This document shows positions 58,205 to 64,000 of a stretch of DNA of 64,000 bases, piece by piece. Position 1 is the stretch's first letter; each line of letters starts with the position of its first letter. The stretch covers positions 3,476,510 through 3,540,509 of the forward strand of contig CM063244.1 in assembly GCA_032158295.1 (NCBI GenBank). The letters are read 5' to 3'. A program made the position numbers and the translations under genes. The DNA comes from Pycnopodia helianthoides (lineage: Eukaryota > Echinodermata > Asteroidea > Forcipulatida > Asteriidae). Below the pieces are notes generated by a model, which did not search any database, had not been told where the DNA came from, and saw only the letters and a program-made list of their open reading frames with translations.

Positions 58205-58388
58205 ATAGTAGCAACTCAATGTATGAGGACAATACTAACTCAATGTATGAGGACAATACTAACTCAATGTATGAGGACAATACTAACTCAATGTATGAGG
58301 ACACTACTAACTAGAATATGGTACTAACTAATCGTATGAGGACAACACTAACTAGAATATGGTACTAACTAATCGTATGAGGACAATA
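58205..58388 (+). repeat. 24-bp minisatellite
   Basis: AACTCAATGTATGAGGACAA followed by TACT, about four near-perfect copies, then degenerate ones (CTAATCGTATGAGGACAA, CTAGAATATGGTACTAA). The degenerate part resumes after 58783 on the other side of a MITE, so the MITE landed inside the array. Confidence 0.9.
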
Positions 58389-58782
58389 TTAAAGGAGCAT
58401 TACCGAATTGGTAAGAAAAAACTTGTAAAATATACTTTTTGATCACAGATTTACATAAAACTTACACGGTCTAATGATGATGATAGTAGAAAACATCCCT
58501 TGAAATGTTTCTGTCTGAAATGCCATATTTGATGAGAAATGAATAAAGTAATTTTCCGATTGGGAGTTTACCGCTCGGTGAGCGTTTTATTCGTTTGTTG
58601 AATCTATATGATTTCATGCAAATGTGTAATCAGTTTTTCACTATTTTCTCGTGACCCAGATGGCTGATCGATCTCAAACTTCTACAGGTTTGTCAGTTTA
58701 TGTATATGGTGGAATAAATAAAGTGCTTACATTGCAAGCAACTGTTTTGTTAGCAAAAACCAATTCTGTAATGTTCCTTTAA
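58389..58782 (-). mobile_element. MITE family A, copy 9
   Basis: TTAAAGGAGCATTACCG to GTAATGTTCCTTTAA, reverse orientation. It is inserted in the 24-bp minisatellite. Confidence 0.9.
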
Positions 58783-59644
58783 CTAGAATATGGTAGTAAC
58801 TCAACAAATTAGGACAATACTCACTAGAATATGGTAGCAACTCAACAAATGAGGAGCATTTGCAGACCCAACAAATAGCTACTAGTAATATTTTGCTTGT
58901 AGCAATCACAATAAACCCAATAAGCCCAGGTTTCTCCAAAGGATTTTCCAAAACTGTAGGGCATTCTGGAACCAAATTCTGCTATGTTGGCCTGTGACTG
59001 TAAGCATCAGGCCTGTAAATGGACAACCAAACAATTCCAGTGGTCTTGTGTTTTTAAATTGAATAAAAATACCTCACTTTGTTATATCTCAAACAAAACA
59101 ATTGAAGTTCAAATAATTGCCTTCAAATTGGATAAGTATCTTTGAATTATGTTGAGCATCAAAGTATACTTACAGAGAAGATACAGAGACAGAGAAGATA
59201 CGTTTTGTTCTTTGTGTATGCAAATAAAAACAATTCATATGTTAAATTGTGTAGACATTTTCTTAGCGATTTGATTTTGGTCTTTCTTGTAGATACAAAT
59301 CTCAAACCCTTTTTCCCACGATTTTGTTTCTGACTGAATTAAACCACGTCCCGAGTGTTTACATTGATGTCTTGTTATTGTTTTCAAGTTATGATTTATT
59401 TATGATTTTTGTGAATTTGATCTTGAATTATTATTTTGTGTTCATTTGTGCACAAAATGTCAAATGACAAGGATCTACTGTATATGTGTGAGTCATATCA
59501 AACAGTGAAATACATTTTGTTCATGCAATGTCGCAGAATATAATCACTCGATGGAATCTGGCTTTTCCGTTTCAGGCTTTTCCTTTGGAAGTGTCCAGAT
59601 TTCACAATGTACTCATAAGCATCAAATATTTGTAAAATATACCG
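58783..59644. other. Minisatellite remainder and non-coding stretch
   Basis: 58783-58865 continues the degenerate 24-bp array. The rest is AT-rich without a supported feature. Confidence 0.5.
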
Positions 59645-60005
59645 TTTAAAGCACATGTACAACATTGGTAATTGTCAAAGACCAGTATCTGCACTGTATG
59701 TGACCCAACATATACATGAAATAACAAACATGTGAAAGTTTACGCTCAACTGGTCATCGCAGTTACGAGAAAATTTAAATAGTGAAAAACCCTCGTTTAT
59801 GTTTTCACTGTTTTCAAACATTGGATTTTTATCACCGTGATAAAGACTCATTGTTTAACTCATTTCCTAAAAACTATAGCATTTCATGCAAAACTGTTTC
59901 AAGGGAAGTTTTCCACCATGACCATCTTTATACCATGTAAGTTATATGCAAATCTGTGAACAATTATATTTTCAACCTTACCAATGTTGTAACACCCGCT
60001 AAGGG
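59645..60005. mobile_element. Diverged relative of MITE families B and C
   Basis: CATTGGTAATTGTCAAAGAC at the left, CTTACCAATGTTG at the right, and TTATCACCGTGATAAAG as central palindrome. It carries the shared block (GTGAAAGTTTACGCTCAACT, GGTCATCGCAGTTACGAGAA). The TTAA flanks are lost, so it is an older member. Confidence 0.65.
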
Positions 60006-60474
60006 GAAATTGCAATATGAGTGTCATGCTGCAATATACGGACGTCACACTTCTCTATTGGTTTATTATTCCCATAGAAACGTTCAATAGTCTGATGATT
60101 GACACATATTTATGCTGGTAGTTTTTATACTCAGCAAGGTTTTTGAAAATAATTAATACGTTTAATTTGCTTTATTTCCCAGCTGATTCATTGCAATTTT
60201 CATCATAAGCGTTTCGTTTTTAGTTGTGTTATATTTACATTGAGTTTTTTCTGGCTATGTCATGAAATTGAAAACAGATCTTTCAAAATACAACTTTTGT
60301 ATGTCTTCTTTATAAAAAAAAGCAACAATTTGTTATTGGCCTGACGTTTCAACTCTAGCAGAGTAATTCTGAAAAGGCTAAATGACAACACAACAAGACA
60401 TCAAGTATAATAGTAGCGTTACAGAAGCAAATAAGTAGAGTTCTGATACTATGTTTTAATATTCACCTACATGT
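60006..60474. other. Non-coding stretch with half a hairpin
   Basis: GGCCTGACGTTTCAACTCTA and AGCAGAGTAATTCTGAAAAG near 60340-60385 match one arm of the hairpin at 46543-46645. Nothing else was recognised. Confidence 0.4.
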
Positions 60475-60659
60475 ACCTTATGGAGACCGAGAACAAAACA
60501 AGTAAAGGAAAAAGAAAAGGTCTCCATAGGGGAATGCTAAAGACCAGGGTGCTCCACAAGGAATGCTGTACACAAAGTCTATAAGAGGATCTTAACTACA
60601 GGGACAAAGGAAAGAGCAAAACATGCCTCCACAGGGATGTAAAAAATAGAATGTGTGTG
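60475..60659 (-). mobile_element. 200-bp element, family E, copy 3
   Basis: ACCTTATGGAGACCGAGAAC, then CAAGGAATGCTGTACACAAA, then CCTCCACAGGGATGTAAAAA, the reverse complement order of 30428-30627. More diverged than the other two. Confidence 0.75.
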
Positions 60660-61574
60660 TGTGTGTCTTGTGTTGTCATTTATTTAGCCTTTGAGACTTC
60701 TAGGGGCAAAACATCCTGCCCTTCACAATGTTTCTTTGCATTTATACCACAGGTCTTTCACAAGAGTTAATTCTATTTCCTTTTTATACAAAGGTGCTAA
60801 ATTTGTTTCAAAATTTGCATCCTTCAATCTTAAGTCAAGTTCCTCTTACAATTGGATTAGAAGGCACCATGCTTTTTTTTTAAGAACATATTATAATTTG
60901 AATCACATACGTAAAACGTCTTGTTGTTTACTCCCGAGTTATATTCTTTAAAAAAGAATTGATTCAGTCAGGTTGAAGGCAACGATCCTGTAAAGAGTTT
61001 GATCCAATGCACATGACAATGTATGAATTACGCACAGGCAGCCAAATGCTCTAATCCAGGTAAATAGCAAATTACAAAAAGTTAGCATTTGAGAGCAGGA
61101 GCCCGAATTTGACCGTACTCTCTAGCCTTCAGCATTATAAAAGCATGCTCATACCAAACTGCTGATGTACAGTGGCTAACCAAAAGGTCAATCACCCGTG
61201 CCTTAAGGCACTACCTAACAAATAAGGATTACGTGTTGACGGCATTTTCTCCAACTGGACTGTTTGCTGCGTAGTAAGCTCTGGCAGGTCTCTAATCAAA
61301 CTAGACTAGTAACGAGTTGATCTGCTTTACAGCCGAAGATGCTGAATTTGAAATATGAAACATGTCGCATGATTTCAATGCGAGCGTCAAACCAGGCAGG
61401 TTAACTTCCAATTTCAAGTTCTATTTTTGTACATGGATACCTTTTGACTCTACCCCATATGTGTAGAAGTATCAATATCAACATTAAACAAACATCCAGT
61501 GTATAAACTTGAAAGAGCATCGGCCTCTATCTTTTTGGTTTGAAAAAATTTGACGGTCTATCAGAATTGCAACT
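60660..61574. other. Non-coding stretch
   Basis: No supported feature on either strand. Confidence 0.45.
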
Positions 61575-61820
61575 GTGCACAGCCACAATCATGGGTACAC
61601 TTTTTGTTACAAAGACACCAAATGAACAACACATAAATATTGAGTAACTCTTTGCAGATCTTGTATTCGACAAACTCAAGTACTTTCTACTCTTCATTCA
61701 CACAGCGCTGGTTAATTAATTTACAAACAACTTTGAAATAACTGTTACATCACTGGTTTCCAACTGTTGTTCATAACATGGACACGAACAAAATGTGTAC
61801 CCATGATTGTGGTTGTGCAC
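61575..61820 (+). mobile_element. MITE family J, full-length copy
   Basis: GTGCACAGCCACAATCATGG and the complement CCATGATTGTGGTTGTGCAC define inverted ends of at least 25 bp. 246 bp, no coding capacity. Confidence 0.85.
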
Positions 61821-61854
61821 AACTGCAAGTGATGATCATAAAAATTGATAAGTT

Positions 61855-61925
61855 TCAGTCTGAGACCTCACTAAATTAATAAAGTTCAAAGAACATGAAC
61901 CAATCCTTCGGAAATGTCCATTTTG
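61855..61925 (-). repeat. Solitary diverged 61-bp unit
   Basis: TTTCAGTCTGAGACCTCACT and ATGAACCAATCCTTCGGAAA resemble one unit of the arrays at 13490 and 19486. Confidence 0.45.
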
Positions 61926-62008
61926 AGAAACAGTGAAGGACCTTGGGTTGAGGCATAGCATATGAAGAACCACTGCACCACCAAACCTGTTAATTAATGG
62001 GATTGCTT

Positions 62009-62405
62009 TTAAAGGCACTGGACACTATTGGTAATTACTCAAAATAATTGTTAGCATTAAAAACTTACTTGGTAACGAGCAATGGAGAGCTGTTGATAGT
62101 ATACAACATTGTGAGAAACGGCTCTCTCTGAAGTAACGTAGTTTTTGAGAAAGAAGTAATTTCTCAGTAAAATATTTGAATTGATTTCGAGACCTCACGC
62201 GTGAGGTCTCGAAATCAAGCATCTGAGCATCTGAAAGCACACAACTTCGTGTGACAAGGGTGTTTTTTCTTCCATTATTATCTCGCAACTTCGACGACCA
62301 GTTGAGTTCAAATTTTCACAGGTTTGTTATTTTGTGCATATGTTGAGATACACCAAGTGAGAAGACTGGTCTTTGACAATTACCGAAGGTGTCCAGTGTC
62401 TTTAA
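62009..62405 (+). mobile_element. TTAA-flanked MITE, family C, copy 2
   Basis: TTAAAGGCACTGGACACTAT to GTGTCCAGTGTCTTTAA. The centre is TTTCGAGACCTCACGCGTGA followed by its mirror half. Full length, 397 bp. Confidence 0.88.
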
Positions 62406-62611
62406 ACAAAATATTGAATGAGCACAAGATCTTTCAAAGAACATGAACCATTTTTTTTTTGGTGCTAAATTGTGATCACCCAATTTGATAAAATTACCAG
62501 AGGTTGGTTTTATGTCGTGTGTGTTTTTTTTTATATACATGTAACCTTTCCTTTCAACAACACACTCAAGCTTCAATATGCCTTATTTACACTTAAACTT
62601 GAATACTTGAT

Positions 62612-63030
62612 TGGCGTGTCGTGGCCGAGCGGATAAGAACACCGGACGCAAGCTCTGGTGTTTCTAATCGGCAGAGTGTGGGTTCGAGTCCCGGTCGTGA
62701 CACTTGTGTCCTTAAGCAAGACACTTAACCATTATTGCTTCGTCCTTCGTCCTTCGGATGGGACGTAAAGCCGTAGGTCCCGTGTGTTGTGTAATGCACG
62801 TAAAAGAACCCAGTTACACTTATCGCTAAGAGAAGGGGTTCGCCCCGGTGTTCATGGTTTGATTGGCAGCATACTGCGCCACAGCACCTTGTAAACCATT
62901 ACTTGGTGCTATGTAAAGGAACAGGTCTAATACTTCAAAACGTAGCTCCACATTATACCTTGCAGGAAAAATACTGAGCGCTTTGACGTGATAAAGCGCT
63001 ATATAAGAACTGTGTATTATTATTATTATT
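62612..63030 (+). mobile_element. tRNA-Leu(CAA)-derived SINE
   Basis: The head is a type II tRNA sequence: box A GTGGCCGAGCGG, an anticodon arm CCGGACGCAAGCTCTGG with loop CGCAAGC (anticodon CAA), a variable arm, and box B GGTTCGAGTCC. The body has TTCGGATGGGACGTAAAGCC and GAAGGGGTTCGCCCCGGTGT; the tail is AGCGCTATATAAGAACTGTG followed by ATT repeats. The head is close to an intact tRNA, so this copy is probably young. An older reverse copy lies at 11740-12115. Confidence 0.85.
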
Positions 63031-64000
63031 ATTACTTTCATGACTTTTTGTAGCATAGTTGTTTTCAGTTGTTAAAGCTCTCTATCATTGTGCATCCTGA
63101 CATGAAAAGCTGTATACAATACAGTTACAAGTTCTACACACTAAACAAAATGCTGGTACCTGCACATTGTCCCTTTGTGTTAGTCCATATTTAAGTTATA
63201 GGTTTGATTAATACTGACATGTTTCAGTATATGAATTTCATGAATATTTAGTACAGATTAGCCAATATAGGATCATAGGACTTGATATCACAAGAGTTTC
63301 AAGGCAAACTATAAAAAAAATTGTAAATTGTAAAATGGACATTTTCAATCTGAAAAAAGCTCGTTGATTTTAAAGAAGTTCAGACCGACAAACCTCCAGA
63401 GAAATATTCCCTCTGCATTGTTGTCGAAGTTGACGGAATAGTTATTCGAAAAACCCCTCAAATACAAACTGCTTTATTTTGATTGCCACAATCAATATAA
63501 GCCTGATGATATGAACATGCACAGCCACCCTGACATAACATAAACTGTTTATTCAATGTTAGACCATGTTTGTCGATGGATTTTTCACCGGTCATGAAGG
63601 ATTCATGTTTTTACCGAAAACTACCGGGCAGAATTTAATTAACTCCTCTCCAAAACAAGATGTACTTTAAGATACACATTAAGATGAGATGTCAATATCG
63701 CATACAATGATTTGTATTATGACATCACACTATTTTATATGTTTTAATGTTATTGTCTTTTGGAATTTGGCCTCCGGGCCACGATTTGAGACAAACAAAA
63801 GAAATGATATGAATGAATGAATGAACACTAGTGATTCAAATTTAATCCTAATTAGCCTTTTTGAGGCATGGTGACACTATAGGAGTGCGCTGTTTGGTTT
63901 GGGTGTATACAGACAAATTTACCCAAACCTCATAGTGGCATAGTATTGAGTCCGCCATATCTCAAAATGGCTTATTGGCCAACTCTCTGGGCCTAATTTC
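63031..64000. other. Non-coding right end of the window
   Basis: 63345-63560 holds a diverged 61-bp unit (TTTCAATCTGAAAAAAGCTC, ACAAACCTCCAGAGAAATAT) with its tail (TTTTGATTGCCACAATCAAT). 63750-63830 is a probable LINE tail with GAATGAAT repeats. No exon was recognised. Confidence 0.5.

Noticed and set aside
1..64000. CRISPR array, bacterial operon, phage or plasmid features
   Set aside because: The repeats are minisatellites and transposons of animal type with no spacer pattern; no prokaryotic gene was seen.

Overview
This is a repeat-dense, AT-rich, intron-dominated stretch of animal nuclear DNA. There are no operons, Shine-Dalgarno sites or long bacterial-type ORFs. Instead there are spliced exons with GT/AG borders, tRNA-derived SINEs, CR1/L2-type LINE relics, many MITE-like elements and several minisatellites. 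The repeats and the one recognisable gene suggest an invertebrate deuterostome, most likely an echinoderm and perhaps a sea star. That taxonomic call is inference from remembered repeat families and has not been tested by a search.

The clearest gene is a sarcospan-like tetraspan protein on the minus strand. Its terminal exon (4537-4995) carries the third membrane segment, the cysteine-bearing extracellular loop, the fourth membrane segment and the cytoplasmic tail, and a poly(A) signal follows. A second well-bordered exon (41441-41527) is consistent with the first membrane segment, so most of 5-41 kb would be intron. Weaker exon candidates lie at 17379-17447, 45362-45515 and 45946-46060. An exon for the second membrane segment was not found.

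Layout: 1-1.03 kb is a 69-bp minisatellite with a three-unit higher-order repeat. 1.5-1.9 kb is a TTAA-flanked MITE. 4.4-5.0 kb is the sarcospan 3' end. 5-41 kb is intron filled with nested transposable elements, including a decayed LINE at 30.2-32.3 kb that holds three later insertions, and with several tandem arrays. 41.4-46.1 kb holds exon candidates among SINEs, a 101-bp dimeric tandem array and hairpin elements. 46-64 kb is intergenic or intronic DNA with more MITEs, foldback elements and SINEs.

The most striking theme is a superfamily of at least 16 TTAA-flanked, RRG-starting (Kolobok-like) MITEs. Different families share an internal block, but each has its own palindrome at the centre. 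Reading was by eye only. Repeat borders are good to a few bases where terminal inverted repeats are named and to tens of bases elsewhere.
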